From the NCBI RefSeq assembly GCF_009833085.1, contig NZ_QRBZ01000005.1, forward strand, positions 29,292 to 93,291: DNA of 64,000 bases, read 5' to 3'. Shown here in pieces: positions 1 to 8,192 of this stretch. Both the position numbers and the translations under genes were made by a program. The notes beneath the pieces are model-generated. The model was not told the origin of the DNA. It saw only the letters and a program-made list of their open reading frames with translations, and searched no databases. The DNA comes from Nitrosomonas oligotropha (GTDB lineage Bacteria; Pseudomonadota; Gammaproteobacteria; Burkholderiales; Nitrosomonadaceae). Each line of letters opens with the position of its first letter. The stretch's first letter is position 1.

Positions 1-615
1 TGTTACATCGGCTGCGGCGTCACCACCGGCATCGGTGCGGTGATCTACACCGCCAAAGTCGAGGCTGGCGCGAATGTCGCAGTGTTCGGTCTGGGCGGCA
101 TCGGTTTGAACGTGATCCAAGGCGCGCGCATGGTCGGCGCGGACAAAATCATCGGCATCGATATCAACCCCGAACGCGAAGCGATGGCGCGCAAATTCGG
201 CATGACGCATTTCATCAACCCGAACGACGTGCCCAACATCGTCGACGCCGTGGTGCAACTGACCGACGGCGGCGCGGATTACAGCTTTGAATGCATCGGC
301 ATCACCAAAGTGATGCGCCAGGCATTGGAATGCACGCACAAAGGCTGGGGACGCAGCATCATCATCGGCGTAGCGGAAGCCGGCGCTGAAATCAGCACGC
401 GGTCATTCCAGCTCGTTACCGGACGGAAATGGGAAGGCTCCGCATTCGGCGGCGCGCGCGGCCGCACCGATGTGCCGAAAATCGTCGACTGGTACATGGA
501 AGGCAAAATCGACATCGACTCGCTGATCACGCACACGCTGACGCTGGACAACATCAACGAAGGTTTCCGCCTGATGAAAGCCGGTGAATCGATCCGTTCC
601 GTGGTGATTTACTGA
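1..615 (+). CDS. adhC: S-(hydroxymethyl)glutathione dehydrogenase (class III alcohol dehydrogenase), C-terminal part
   Basis: The reading frame is open from base 1, so the gene is cut by the window edge and only its last 204 codons are present. The product oxidises S-hydroxymethylglutathione, the spontaneous adduct of formaldehyde and glutathione, to S-formylglutathione with NAD+. The visible part holds the class III ADH stretch CGVTTG, the Rossmann glycine motif GLGGIGLN with the acidic NAD-selecting end of beta-2 (IGIDIN), and the conserved blocks DYSFECIG, CHKGWG and FQLVTGR. The catalytic zinc ligands of the N-terminal half lie outside the window. Its stop is 2 bases before the fghA start, so the two form one formaldehyde-oxidation operon. 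Family identity is very clear; the gene could equally be named frmA. Confidence 0.95.
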   Translation, partial: CYIGCGVTTGIGAVIYTAKVEAGANVAVFGLGGIGLNVIQGARMVGADKIIGIDINPEREAMARKFGMTHFINPNDVPNIVDAVVQLTDGGADYSFECIGITKVMRQALECTHKGWGRSIIIGVAEAGAEISTRSFQLVTGRKWEGSAFGGARGRTDVPKIVDWYMEGKIDIDSLITHTLTLDNINEGFRLMKAGESIRSVVIY

Positions 616-617
616 TC

Positions 618-1460
618 GTGACCACACTCGAAACCCGCAGCCTGTACCACTGCTTTGGCGGCATCCAAGGCTATTACCAGCATCCCTCGACGATCATTGG
701 TTTACCGATGCGCTTCTCGGTGTACCAACCGCCGCAAACCGAACAGCAACGCGTTCCGGTACTGTTTTTCCTCGCCGGACTGACCTGCACCGAAGAAACC
801 TTCATGATCAAAGCCGGTGCGCAGCGCTACGCCGCCGAGCTCGGCTTGATGCTGGTCACCATGGATACCAGCCCGCGCCAAACCGGCATCCCCGGTGAAA
901 CCGATGCCTGGGATTTCGGCGCCGGTGCAGGATTTTATCTCGACGCCACCGCCGAACCGTGGGCGCGGCATTACCGCATGGAAAGTTACGTCACGCAGGA
1001 ACTGCGCAACATCATCGTCGAACGATTTCCTGCCGACCCGAATCGCATCGGCATTTTCGGCCATTCGATGGGCGGTCACGGCGCATTAACCTTGGCGCTG
1101 CGCTACCCCGAACTGTTCCGCTCAGTCTCTGCCTTCGCCCCGATCTGCGCGCCGATGCGCTGCCCGTGGGGACAAAAGGCATTCAGCCACTACCTCGGTG
1201 AGAATCAGCAAAACTGGCAACAATACGATACCACCGCATTGCTCCAAGCCGGACACCGCGTCCCCGATCTGCTCATCGACCAGGGATTCAACGACCAATT
1301 CCTAACCACACAACTCTTCCCCGAAGCACTGGAACAAGCCTGCGGCGACGCCGGTCAACCCCTGACGCTGCGCTATCATCAAGGCTACGATCACAGTTAT
1401 TACTTCATTAGCACGTTTGTCGGGGAGCATTTGAAGTATCATCGAGAGCAGCTTGGTTAG
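618..1460 (+). CDS. fghA: S-formylglutathione hydrolase
   Basis: Hydrolyses S-formylglutathione to formate and glutathione, the second step of glutathione-dependent formaldehyde oxidation in the cytoplasm. The 280-residue length is normal for this esterase-D family. The nucleophile elbow GHSMGGHG places the catalytic serine at residue 150; Asp226 (in GFNDQFL) and His259 (in YDHSYYF) complete the likely triad. The LTCTEETF block near residue 55 is also typical. The start is GTG, 2 bases after the adhC stop, which implies translational coupling. The extreme C-terminus (EQLG) differs from a second copy of the gene's 3' end found at 2095-2155, so this end may have been replaced by recombination. 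The gene could also be called frmB. Confidence 0.95.
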   Translation: MTTLETRSLYHCFGGIQGYYQHPSTIIGLPMRFSVYQPPQTEQQRVPVLFFLAGLTCTEETFMIKAGAQRYAAELGLMLVTMDTSPRQTGIPGETDAWDFGAGAGFYLDATAEPWARHYRMESYVTQELRNIIVERFPADPNRIGIFGHSMGGHGALTLALRYPELFRSVSAFAPICAPMRCPWGQKAFSHYLGENQQNWQQYDTTALLQAGHRVPDLLIDQGFNDQFLTTQLFPEALEQACGDAGQPLTLRYHQGYDHSYYFISTFVGEHLKYHREQLG

Positions 1461-1513
1461 CATTCATTTAATTACATTTATGCCAATAAACAACTGAGTA
1501 GCTTTAGTTCGTT

Positions 1514-1771
1514 ATGCTAGAATTTCACATGGACTTTGAAATTATCGGTGAAATCAAACACCCCGAAACCATTGCTCGCGGTTCCGGTATTCGGGAGATA
1601 AACCGGCTTCGAAAAATTCATGGTCCGGGCAATTGGCGCAAACGCAAAGGTAATGCGATGATACGCTTGCATGATGGATCAATCCGGGAGGCTGAAATTC
1701 ATTGGTATGAAGCAGCTGGTATCGGCAAGCGTGAGTTCAAAATCAAACGTTATAGGGATATAACATCATGA
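1514..1771 (+). CDS. Small conserved protein of unknown function, first gene of a two-gene mini-operon
   Basis: An 85-residue basic protein (or 80 residues if the second ATG at 1529 is used; neither start has a strong ribosome binding site). The core reads as IREINRLRKIHG, NWRKRKG, AEIHWYEAAGIGKREFKIKR. I recall similar short proteins, paired with a partner like the next gene, from many bacteria and cyanobacteria, but know of no demonstrated function. Its stop overlaps the start of the next gene in an ATGA, so the two are translationally coupled. The charge and size would suit a toxin or nucleic-acid binding protein, but this is only a guess. It sits in a patch bounded by fghA and a duplicate of the fghA 3' end, which suggests acquisition. 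Confidence 0.7.
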   Translation: MLEFHMDFEIIGEIKHPETIARGSGIREINRLRKIHGPGNWRKRKGNAMIRLHDGSIREAEIHWYEAAGIGKREFKIKRYRDITS

Positions 1772-1992
1772 GTAAACATCAATTTGCAATTTGTATTGAT
1801 AATCGTGGATATGAAGTATCGTTAGAAATTCGAAAACTATACGAAGTATTAGCCGATGTCGATGCGGAAAAGCATGGGCAGATTCGCGTCATCGATGAAT
1901 CTGGAGAAGATTATTTATACCCGGCCACTGCTTTTACTTGCATATCGTTACCGGAAAATGTTGTTGAACGTGTTATTTCTGCGCATGCTTAG
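1768..1992 (+). CDS. Small acidic protein of unknown function, second gene of the mini-operon
   Basis: A 74-residue acidic protein with motifs CIDNRGYEVSLE, KLYEVL, IRVIDESGEDYLYP and a C-terminal helix. It starts in the ATGA overlap with the preceding gene. I recognise the pattern (ICIDN.GYE.SLE, then RVIDESGEDYLYP) from small uncharacterised proteins that often accompany the upstream type of gene. No catalytic motif is visible. An acidic partner next to a basic one would be consistent with an antitoxin and toxin pair or with a two-component small complex, but the sequence does not prove either. Confidence 0.7.
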   Translation: MSKHQFAICIDNRGYEVSLEIRKLYEVLADVDAEKHGQIRVIDESGEDYLYPATAFTCISLPENVVERVISAHA

Positions 1993-1998
1993 TAGTTT

Positions 1999-2030
1999 GT
2001 AGGGCGGAAGTCTGGTAAGGCGTTCCGCCA
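1999..2030. repeat. Dispersed palindromic repeat element, copy 1
   Basis: Immediately after the mini-operon, GTAGGG leads into the arm GGCGGAA (2003-2009), matched by TTCCGCC (2023-2029) around a 13-base loop. A second element with the same GTAGGG lead and a different arm lies at 58384-58412. Both resemble the widespread GTAGGG-headed intergenic palindromes of proteobacteria. It could also act as a weak hairpin at the end of the mini-operon; no T-run follows. Confidence 0.5.
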
Positions 2031-2094
2031 AAAACATAAATATAGCCTAATGTTGAAAACGGCTGAACACCCTGACGGGCTTACGCCTTACGGG

Positions 2095-2155
2095 TTACTT
2101 TATCAGCACGTTTATTGGGGAGCATTTGAAGTATCATCGGGATGCGCTGTCATGA
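2095..2155 (+). pseudogene. Remnant of an fghA 3' end
   Basis: Bases 2095-2139 match 1400-1444 of fghA at 41 of 45 positions, and the match is in frame: it encodes YFISTFIGEHLKYHR, then DALS and a TGA stop, whereas fghA ends YFISTFVGEHLKYHR-EQLG. The four differences are all transitions and three are silent. This is a scrap of a slightly diverged S-formylglutathione hydrolase gene lying downstream of the mini-operon, as expected if the mini-operon arrived with a foreign fghA end, or if the end of fghA was duplicated. Confidence 0.85.
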
Positions 2156-2303
2156 TCTCTTATCATCTACTGTGAGCAATGTGTGTATTTTTATGCGGAA
2201 GTTTGTTTAAAGAAATACCAGGGACAATAACGTATTAAATTTCATTATTGACTCAATATATTTTTTATTTCAGATGTTTAATTCCTAGTTAAATGCCCAT
2301 TCT

Positions 2304-3332
2304 ATGACTACACTGCTGTGTCGCCTATGCTGGAATAGTGAGGGGTGGCGAAGACCAACCGACGAAGCATCTCGCTTGGAGAAAGGCTCATACGTCGCTG
2401 AAAATCGATTTGGCCACGAGGAGTGGTTATTCAATCATGAGTGCCTCGTAGATGGACATCGAGTGGGTTTCATCCAAGCTATCTCCAAGTCACGCAGAAA
2501 ATTAGCAGGGCAAGACATAGAGATTCTACTCTATACAAAGAATCCCGATGGCCTGTGGTGCAAGGTTGGTCGAATTGCATCAGCTATTGTCCTCACTGAG
2601 ACCGAGGCCACCGAGGTTGTAAAGAAACTTAGCGATGCCAACATTCTCCAGGCGATGAGCGCTGACCTCGAAAGGCTAAAGATTTCTGGAGATAAGATTA
2701 GAGATGCACTTGCCACGAACATAGTGAACATTCGCTTTTACCCAAAAGACTGCGAGGTTTTGGATCCTCCTGAACCATTTAAAGAGCAAAAGTTGTTCTC
2801 AAAAACTTATCCCCGCTATCTTTCATACAAAGTGGATAGTACTGATAAATTTCTAGAACTAATAAAACCACCCGCCGCAAGATGCGGCTCGACAAATCAG
2901 AAGAAAGTGGACCAAAGATTACGTCGTAGTGTGCCCGCGACAACCCAAGATCCAAAGCATGATCGTTTACAGAATGCTATTCATACACTTCTGAAAACAA
3001 ACTTCCCGGATGTTGACTACGAAAAAAACTGGATTGATCTCTCTGTAAAGATAGAGGACATACAATTTATCTTCGAGGTTAAAGCTGCATCCTCAGTAAA
3101 AAGATGCATCCGCGAAGCCTTGGGCCAATTACTGGAATATGCTCATTACCCAAATCACAATGAGAAGCTATATCTCGTTGTTGCTGGAGATGCTGTAGCA
3201 CTGCCTGATGATCGATTGTATATTTCATTCCTGCGAGAAACTTACAATCTCAAATTATACTATGCCTGTTACGATTGGAATGATCGTAAGCTTAATTTTT
3301 ATCCATTAATAAATCACTTTGCCGACTCTTAA
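2304..3332 (+). CDS. Orphan PD-(D/E)XK nuclease-like protein with conserved N-terminal domain
   Basis: A 342-residue protein of two parts. The C-terminal half carries a restriction-endonuclease fold signature: Asp245 (NWIDLS), then Glu258-Val-Lys260 in FIFEVKA, then a helix with Gln275 in GQLLEYAHY, the usual D...ExK...Q arrangement. The N-terminal half begins with W, RRPT, SYVAEN and FGHEEWLFN (to about residue 44), followed by an mRNA/DNA-modification-reader-like beta-rich stretch; I recall this FGHEEWLFN block from other putative restriction proteins, but cannot assign it. The gene stands alone, is visibly more A+T-rich than its neighbours, and has no methyltransferase beside it. A type IV-like (modification-dependent) restriction role is an inference. 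The start could also lie at an upstream codon. Confidence 0.65.
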   Translation: MTTLLCRLCWNSEGWRRPTDEASRLEKGSYVAENRFGHEEWLFNHECLVDGHRVGFIQAISKSRRKLAGQDIEILLYTKNPDGLWCKVGRIASAIVLTETEATEVVKKLSDANILQAMSADLERLKISGDKIRDALATNIVNIRFYPKDCEVLDPPEPFKEQKLFSKTYPRYLSYKVDSTDKFLELIKPPAARCGSTNQKKVDQRLRRSVPATTQDPKHDRLQNAIHTLLKTNFPDVDYEKNWIDLSVKIEDIQFIFEVKAASSVKRCIREALGQLLEYAHYPNHNEKLYLVVAGDAVALPDDRLYISFLRETYNLKLYYACYDWNDRKLNFYPLINHFADS

Positions 3333-3504
3333 AGTACCGCATAGTAACTGAGATTCCTCGTTATTTATTTTAGATAAAACATCTCACTGTAATCTGCAAT
3401 GTACTAAATACACTCTTCAAATTACTAGTTCCCTCCCTACTTGCGCTCTAGTAGATGCGAAATTAAACCCGAAAGAGATTAAAAGCTCAGAGTGAAATAA
3501 TTAA

Positions 3505-5130
3505 ATGCACCCCATAGTAGATATCGCGGCAACGCTTAACTTGCAACCGGACAACTTCATGCTGTTCGGTGAACACATGGCCAAACTGCGGTTGGGTGCT
3601 TTGCCGAAAAAAGGTACACAACCAAAAGGCAAAATCGTGCTGGTTTCGGCGATCAATCCGACGCGCACCGGCGAAGGGAAAACGACCGTTTCTATCGGAT
3701 TCGCGCAAGGTCTTGCGCGTATCGGGCAGCGCGTTGCATTGGCGTTGCGCGAGCCGTCGTTGGGGCCTGTTTTCGGCATTAAAGGCGGCGGCACCGGTGG
3801 CGGACGTTGCCAGCTGGAACCGTCGACGCGCATCAATATGCATTTTACCGGCGATATGCACGCCGTCGGCGCGGCGCACAACCTGCTTGCCACGTTGCTC
3901 GATAACGCCGTTCATTTCCGCAGTGAGCTGGATCTGGAGCATCGTCAAATTTTCTGGCGCCGTGTGCTGGATATGAACGACCGTTCGCTGCGGCAAGCGG
4001 TGATCGGATTGGGTGGACGGCTCAACGGTGTGCCGCGCGAAACCGGTTTCGACATTACCGCAGCTTCCGAAGTGATGGCCATTCTCTGTCTGGCCGAAGA
4101 TCTCGTCGACCTCAAAGCACGATTGGGGCGTATCCTGGTGGGATTCGATCGTTCCGGCAATCCGGTCACGGCGCAAAGCCTGCAAGCAACGGGGGCGATG
4201 GCGGCTTTGCTGCACGATGCGATACTGCCGAATCTGGTGCAAACCACCGAAGGCGCACCGGCTTTTGTGCACGGTGGCCCTTTCGGCAACATCGCGCATG
4301 GTTGCAACAGCGTGATCGCCACCAAAGTGGCGGCTGCTTGTGCCGATTGGGTGGTAACGGAAGCGGGTTTCGGTTTCGATCTGGGCGCGGAGAAATTCTT
4401 CGATCTGAAATGCCGCAGTTCCGGCTTATGGCCGAGCGCGGTGGTGTTGGTCGTCACCGCACGGGCGCTGCGGGTGCATGGCGGCGGCGATCCTTCCCGT
4501 CCCGGCAGTATCGAAGAAATCGAGCGCGGCCTGCCACATTTAGAACATCACGTACACAGTGTGCGGGCTTTCGGTTTTGAGCCGGTCATCGCCATCAATC
4601 GCTTCATTGGCGATACCGGCAACGAACTAAGCCTTATCGAACAGTACTGCGCTAAGCTTGGATTGAGTACCGCTATTTTCACCGGCTTCACCGATGGAGG
4701 TGCTGGAGCTGAAGCGTTGGCGCACGCAGTGGTCGCGATGACCAACCGGCCGCAGCCGCCCGTGCGCTATTTGTACGATTTGAACGATTCGCCCGAAGAA
4801 AAGATTGCGGCTGTTGCCAGCACTATCTATGGTGCCAGCGAAGTCGAGTTCAGCCGGACAGCCCAGAAAGATCTGGAGCGGATTCGCGCGCTGGGTTACG
4901 ACCGGCTCCCGGTGTGCATCGCCAAAACCCATCTGTCGCTGAGCAGCGACCCCGCCAAAGTAGGTCACCCCGAAGCATTCCCGCTACCTGTGGAATCGGT
5001 GCGCATCGCCGCCGGTGCGGGCTATTTGCTGGTGATGACCAGCGATATCGTCACGATGCCAGGACTGCCGCACGAACCGGCCGCGCATCGCATCGATCTA
5101 AGCGACGATGGGGATATTATGGGCGTTTGA
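3505..5130 (+). CDS. fhs: Formate-tetrahydrofolate ligase
   Basis: Joins formate to tetrahydrofolate with ATP, giving 10-formyl-THF for purine, formyl-Met and C1 metabolism. At 541 residues it is slightly shorter than the usual ~556 because the N-terminus is short; an in-frame TAA lies directly before the ATG, so the start is fixed. The P-loop is TRTGEGKT (residues 54-61), followed by the family blocks LREPSLGPVFGIKGG, GDMHAVGAAHN and NRFIGDTGNE (variant of the usual NxFxxDT). It follows the adhC-fghA formaldehyde genes across the accessory patch, so formate from formaldehyde could be channelled to folate. The gene could be called ftfL. Confidence 0.95.
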   Translation: MHPIVDIAATLNLQPDNFMLFGEHMAKLRLGALPKKGTQPKGKIVLVSAINPTRTGEGKTTVSIGFAQGLARIGQRVALALREPSLGPVFGIKGGGTGGGRCQLEPSTRINMHFTGDMHAVGAAHNLLATLLDNAVHFRSELDLEHRQIFWRRVLDMNDRSLRQAVIGLGGRLNGVPRETGFDITAASEVMAILCLAEDLVDLKARLGRILVGFDRSGNPVTAQSLQATGAMAALLHDAILPNLVQTTEGAPAFVHGGPFGNIAHGCNSVIATKVAAACADWVVTEAGFGFDLGAEKFFDLKCRSSGLWPSAVVLVVTARALRVHGGGDPSRPGSIEEIERGLPHLEHHVHSVRAFGFEPVIAINRFIGDTGNELSLIEQYCAKLGLSTAIFTGFTDGGAGAEALAHAVVAMTNRPQPPVRYLYDLNDSPEEKIAAVASTIYGASEVEFSRTAQKDLERIRALGYDRLPVCIAKTHLSLSSDPAKVGHPEAFPLPVESVRIAAGAGYLLVMTSDIVTMPGLPHEPAAHRIDLSDDGDIMGV

Positions 5131-5237
5131 GGGTTGATTGAAAACTCCGTGGCAAGACGATGGGGAATTGTGAGTTTAATACCGGCTAACAATTACCTGC
5201 CGAATACCGGCGCAACCAAGCATCCCGTTTTATCGAT

Positions 5238-5840
5238 TCAAAACTTCCCGTCTTGTAAAATTTCCACCAAGTGCGCCAGCGCCTGACCGCGATGGCTGAT
5301 TTGATTTTTCTGTTCGGCGGTTAATTCGGCGGAGGTTTTACCGAATGCGGGCAGGAAAAAGTAGGGATCGTAGCCAAAACCGCCGCTGCCGCGCGGTTGA
5401 TCGATGATTTCACCATGCCACGAACCGTCGACGATGATCGGTTGCGGATCGTCGGCATGGCGTACCAGCACAATCACGCAATAGTAATACGCGCGCCGGT
5501 CGGTTTGGTTTTGCAGCGCTGCAACTAATTTCTGGTTATTACGTTCGTCCGATTTGGGTTCTCCGGCGTAGCGTGCGGAATTCACGCCGGGAGCACCGCC
5601 CAGTGCGCTGACGCAGATACCCGAATCGTCTGCCAGCGCGGGTAATCCGGAGCAGCGGCTGGCGTGGCGGGCTTTGGCGAGAGCATTCTCCACGAATGTG
5701 ATGTGCGGTTCGTCGGCTTCGCTCACGGCATATTCGGATTGCGGTACCACTTCAATGGCCAGCGGCGCGAGCAATTCGCCGATTTCGCGCAATTTGCCTT
5801 TATTGCTGCTGGCGATAACCAGTTTTTTCAGCGTGCTCAT
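5238..5840 (-). CDS. rdgB: XTP/dITP diphosphatase (non-canonical purine NTP pyrophosphatase)
   Basis: Removes deaminated purine nucleotides (dITP, XTP) from the pool by cleaving them to the monophosphate and pyrophosphate. The 200-residue protein has the Ham1/RdgB hallmarks: the N-terminal [10 protein letters not shown] (residues 11-20), [13 protein letters not shown], the acidic [18 protein letters not shown], and [12 protein letters not shown] followed by the C-terminal SHRGQAL block. Its start overlaps the stop of rph by 4 bases, so rph and rdgB are co-translated from one operon, an arrangement common in proteobacteria. Confidence 0.95.
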   Translation of the reverse strand: MSTLKKLVIASSNKGKLREIGELLAPLAIEVVPQSEYAVSEADEPHITFVENALAKARHASRCSGLPALADDSGICVSALGGAPGVNSARYAGEPKSDERNNQKLVAALQNQTDRRAYYYCVIVLVRHADDPQPIIVDGSWHGEIIDQPRGSGGFGYDPYFFLPAFGKTSAELTAEQKNQISHRGQALAHLVEILQDGKF

Positions 5841-6559
5841 GGTTGCGTCAGCACATTGCGCTGGATGGCGATCAGTTCTTCGATGCCTTGTTGCGCCATG
5901 TCGAGCATGGTATTCAATTCGGCGCGGCTAAAGGCATTGCCTTCGGCGGTTCCCTGCACTTCGATGAGATGCAATCTGCCGGTCATGACGACGTTCATGT
6001 CGGTGTCGCACGCGGAATCTTCCACGTAATCCAAATCCAGAACCGGTGTGCCTTCATAAATGCCGACAGAAATCGCCGCAACGTGGTCGATGATCGGCGT
6101 GGCTTCGATGAGTTTCTGATCGAGCAATTTCTGGATCGCGTCGTGCAATGCGACAAAAGCACCGGTGATGCTGGCAGTGCGGGTACCGCCATCGGCTTGG
6201 ATAACATCGCAATCGATTTGGATGGTGCGCTCGCCCAGTTTTTTAAGATCTACTGCGGCGCGCAAAGCGCGTCCGATGAGGCGCTGGATTTCCATGGTGC
6301 GCCCGGTTTGTTTGCCTTTCGCCGCTTCGCGTTGCATCCGGCTATGCGTCGAACCCGGCAGCATGCCGTATTCCGCAGTCAGCCAGCCCTGCCCCTGACC
6401 TTTCAGGAACGGCGGAATCTGTTCGCTGATGCTAGCGGTGCAGATGACTTTGGTGTCGCCACATTCGATCAGCACGGAGCCGTCGGCGTGCTTGATGTAA
6501 TGACGGGTAATTCTAATGGGCCGGATTTGCCCGGCCGTGCGCTGATGACTTCGGGTCAT
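5837..6559 (-). CDS. rph: Ribonuclease PH
   Basis: Phosphorolytic 3'-5' exoribonuclease that trims tRNA 3' ends. The 240 residues match the family length. Visible motifs are the N-terminal R-x-D-like region (here QIRPIRI), [33 protein letters not shown], the phosphate-binding GRALRA, and [17 protein letters not shown]. The conserved aspartates of the catalytic site are in [18 protein letters not shown]. It lies between map (32 bases upstream) and rdgB (4-base overlap), all on the minus strand. Confidence 0.95.
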   Translation of the reverse strand: MTRSHQRTAGQIRPIRITRHYIKHADGSVLIECGDTKVICTASISEQIPPFLKGQGQGWLTAEYGMLPGSTHSRMQREAAKGKQTGRTMEIQRLIGRALRAAVDLKKLGERTIQIDCDVIQADGGTRTASITGAFVALHDAIQKLLDQKLIEATPIIDHVAAISVGIYEGTPVLDLDYVEDSACDTDMNVVMTGRLHLIEVQGTAEGNAFSRAELNTMLDMAQQGIEELIAIQRNVLTQP

Positions 6560-6591
6560 GATTTATACTCTGTGCGGGAATGGAAAACTGA

Positions 6592-7398
6592 TTAACTGGA
6601 AAAACGGTAAACCGGTTTCGGTGGAGAACCTGCGGATACGGTCAGCACTTCATAACCGTTGTCAGTCACCAGAACGGTATGCTCCCACTGCGCCGACAAA
6701 CTGCCGTCCTTGGTGGTGATGGTCCAACCGTCCGGAAGGTGCCGAATCGCGGCTTTACCGGCGTTAATCATCGGTTCGATGGTAAAAATCATACCGGCTT
6801 TGAGTTCCATGCCGGTGCCGCGCCGCCCGTAATGCAGCACCTGCGGATTTTCGTGGAATTTGGCGCCGATGCCGTGTCCGCAAAATTCCCGCACCACGCT
6901 ATAGCCAACACCTTCCGCCAGCTTTTGAATGGCATAGCCGATATCGCCCAGATGAGCGCCCGGTTTCACTTCATCGATACCGCGCCACATGGCTTCGTAG
7001 GTTACTTCGCACAAACGCTTGGCTTGAATCGAGGGTTCGCCGACATAAAACATGCGGCTGGTATCGCCGTGATAGCCTTCATAAATCACGGTGATATCCA
7101 GATTGACAATGTCGCCGTTCTTTAATTTTTTCGGTCCGGGAACACCATGACAGATCTGATTGTTGACCGACGTGCAAATCGATTTGGGATAAGGCGTGTG
7201 CCCGGATGGGGCATAATTCAGCGGCGCGGGAATGGTTTCTTGCACATCCACCATGTAGCGATGGCATAGCGTATCCAATTCCTCGGTGGTAATACCCGCC
7301 ACCACATAGGGTGCGATGTAATCCAGGACTTCCGACGCCAACCGGCCGGCAATGCGCATTGTTTCTATTTCTTGCGGTGTTTTGATGGATACCGTCAT
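6592..7398 (-). CDS. map: Methionine aminopeptidase, type I
   Basis: Removes the initiator methionine from nascent proteins. The 268-residue protein is a type Ia enzyme without extra domains. The dinuclear metal ligands are recognisable: Asp in NLDITV, Asp in GYHGDTSRMF, His in EFCGHGIGAKFHE, Glu in FTIEPMIN and Glu in AQWEHTVLV. The substrate-gating block YAPSGHTPYPKSICTSVN is present. It is the first gene of the likely map-rph-rdgB minus-strand operon. Confidence 0.97.
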   Translation of the reverse strand: MTVSIKTPQEIETMRIAGRLASEVLDYIAPYVVAGITTEELDTLCHRYMVDVQETIPAPLNYAPSGHTPYPKSICTSVNNQICHGVPGPKKLKNGDIVNLDITVIYEGYHGDTSRMFYVGEPSIQAKRLCEVTYEAMWRGIDEVKPGAHLGDIGYAIQKLAEGVGYSVVREFCGHGIGAKFHENPQVLHYGRRGTGMELKAGMIFTIEPMINAGKAAIRHLPDGWTITTKDGSLSAQWEHTVLVTDNGYEVLTVSAGSPPKPVYRFSS

Positions 7399-7467
7399 TA
7401 TTGTTTAGTTATTATTCGTGATAGAAGTGATAGCGTGGATTATTCCGCTTTACAGCAGTGCTGTCCA

Positions 7468-8061
7468 TTATAAACGTTCACACTTGCCTTGAGCCAAACG
7501 GGTATCGTCAAATTGTTCGACCAGTTTTTGCATTTGCTCCTTCACCATGTGCGCCGGATTATGAATGACAATTTTTTTCAGCATCACGCTACGTTCTTCT
7601 ATCTTAGCATTGGTGATGCCTTTTTTTTCGATCTCCCGTAACTGCTTGAGCGCATCCTGCTGATCGTAAAACATGCCGAGCGATACCGCATTCTGCCATT
7701 GATTGTCGTCTTTGACACGGAAACTGACGATACCCAGATTCCTTAACTTGTTGATCTCACGATTGGCCGCTTCTTTATTCGGATAGCGTGGAATATACAG
7801 CCAATACATCGTGGTTTGACTGGATTCCTCGGCGTCGTATATCAAACCCGGAAATAAATCGGTCAGCACGGTTTCTGCGTAGCGGATCTGCTCTTCATAA
7901 AAATCGCCCCACAGCAAACAATTTTCCTGCGCCGGAACCAGCACGATTTTTTCGGGATTGACCGAGACCGGCGCGCTCCCTTTTTGTCTGTCAAAATAAA
8001 GCTGTGTGCCAGCCAGATAGGCGATGTTAGCAATCAATAACAGCATAAAGATTATTTTCAT
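7468..8061 (-). CDS. SPOR-domain-like membrane-anchored protein
   Basis: A 197-residue protein with an N-terminal hydrophobic anchor (about residues 3-20, uncleaved-looking) and a periplasmic part. Residues about 87-165 resemble a SPOR peptidoglycan-binding fold: a beta strand YWLYIPRY, a helix with alternating Lys/Glu ending in LRNLGI, a strand SFRV, a second strand SLGMFYDQQDALKQL and a final helix. SPOR domains bind denuded glycan at division septa, so a cell-envelope role is reasonable. It is transcribed divergently from the cytochrome c4 gene. Confidence 0.6.
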   Translation of the reverse strand: MKIIFMLLLIANIAYLAGTQLYFDRQKGSAPVSVNPEKIVLVPAQENCLLWGDFYEEQIRYAETVLTDLFPGLIYDAEESSQTTMYWLYIPRYPNKEAANREINKLRNLGIVSFRVKDDNQWQNAVSLGMFYDQQDALKQLREIEKKGITNAKIEERSVMLKKIVIHNPAHMVKEQMQKLVEQFDDTRLAQGKCERL

Positions 8062-8103
8062 TGAAAAATAAAATATTAAATAATGAAGACCATTTGAATT
8101 TTG

Positions 8104-8132
8104 TTGTTAATGCTCTTGCGCCTTGTTAAAAT
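8104..8132 (+). promoter_or_regulatory. Candidate sigma-70 promoter of the cytochrome c4 gene
   Basis: TTGTTA (8104-8109) and TAAAAT (8127-8132) are spaced by 17 bases, with 4 of 6 and 5 of 6 matches to the consensus hexamers, about 60 bases before the chosen start codon. Confidence 0.4.
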
Positions 8133-8192
8133 ACGCCGTTAATTTTCAACACACCTACCAACTTTTGAATGCTCTTAAATGGGACACGAAAT

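Larger units (their letters stand above)
1993..2303. other. Gene-free stretch between mini-operon and nuclease
   Basis: This 311-base stretch contains no credible gene. Its first part holds a palindromic dispersed-repeat element (1999-2030), its middle a remnant of an fghA 3' end (2095-2155), and the remainder is A+T-rich DNA leading to the nuclease gene at 2304. Confidence 0.6.

Noticed and set aside
3487..4299. Long minus-strand frames opposite fhs
   Set aside because: They mirror the codon structure of the clearly conserved fhs gene and carry no family motif.
5843..6595. 250-codon plus-strand frame opposite rph
   Set aside because: Antisense shadow of ribonuclease PH with no protein features of its own.
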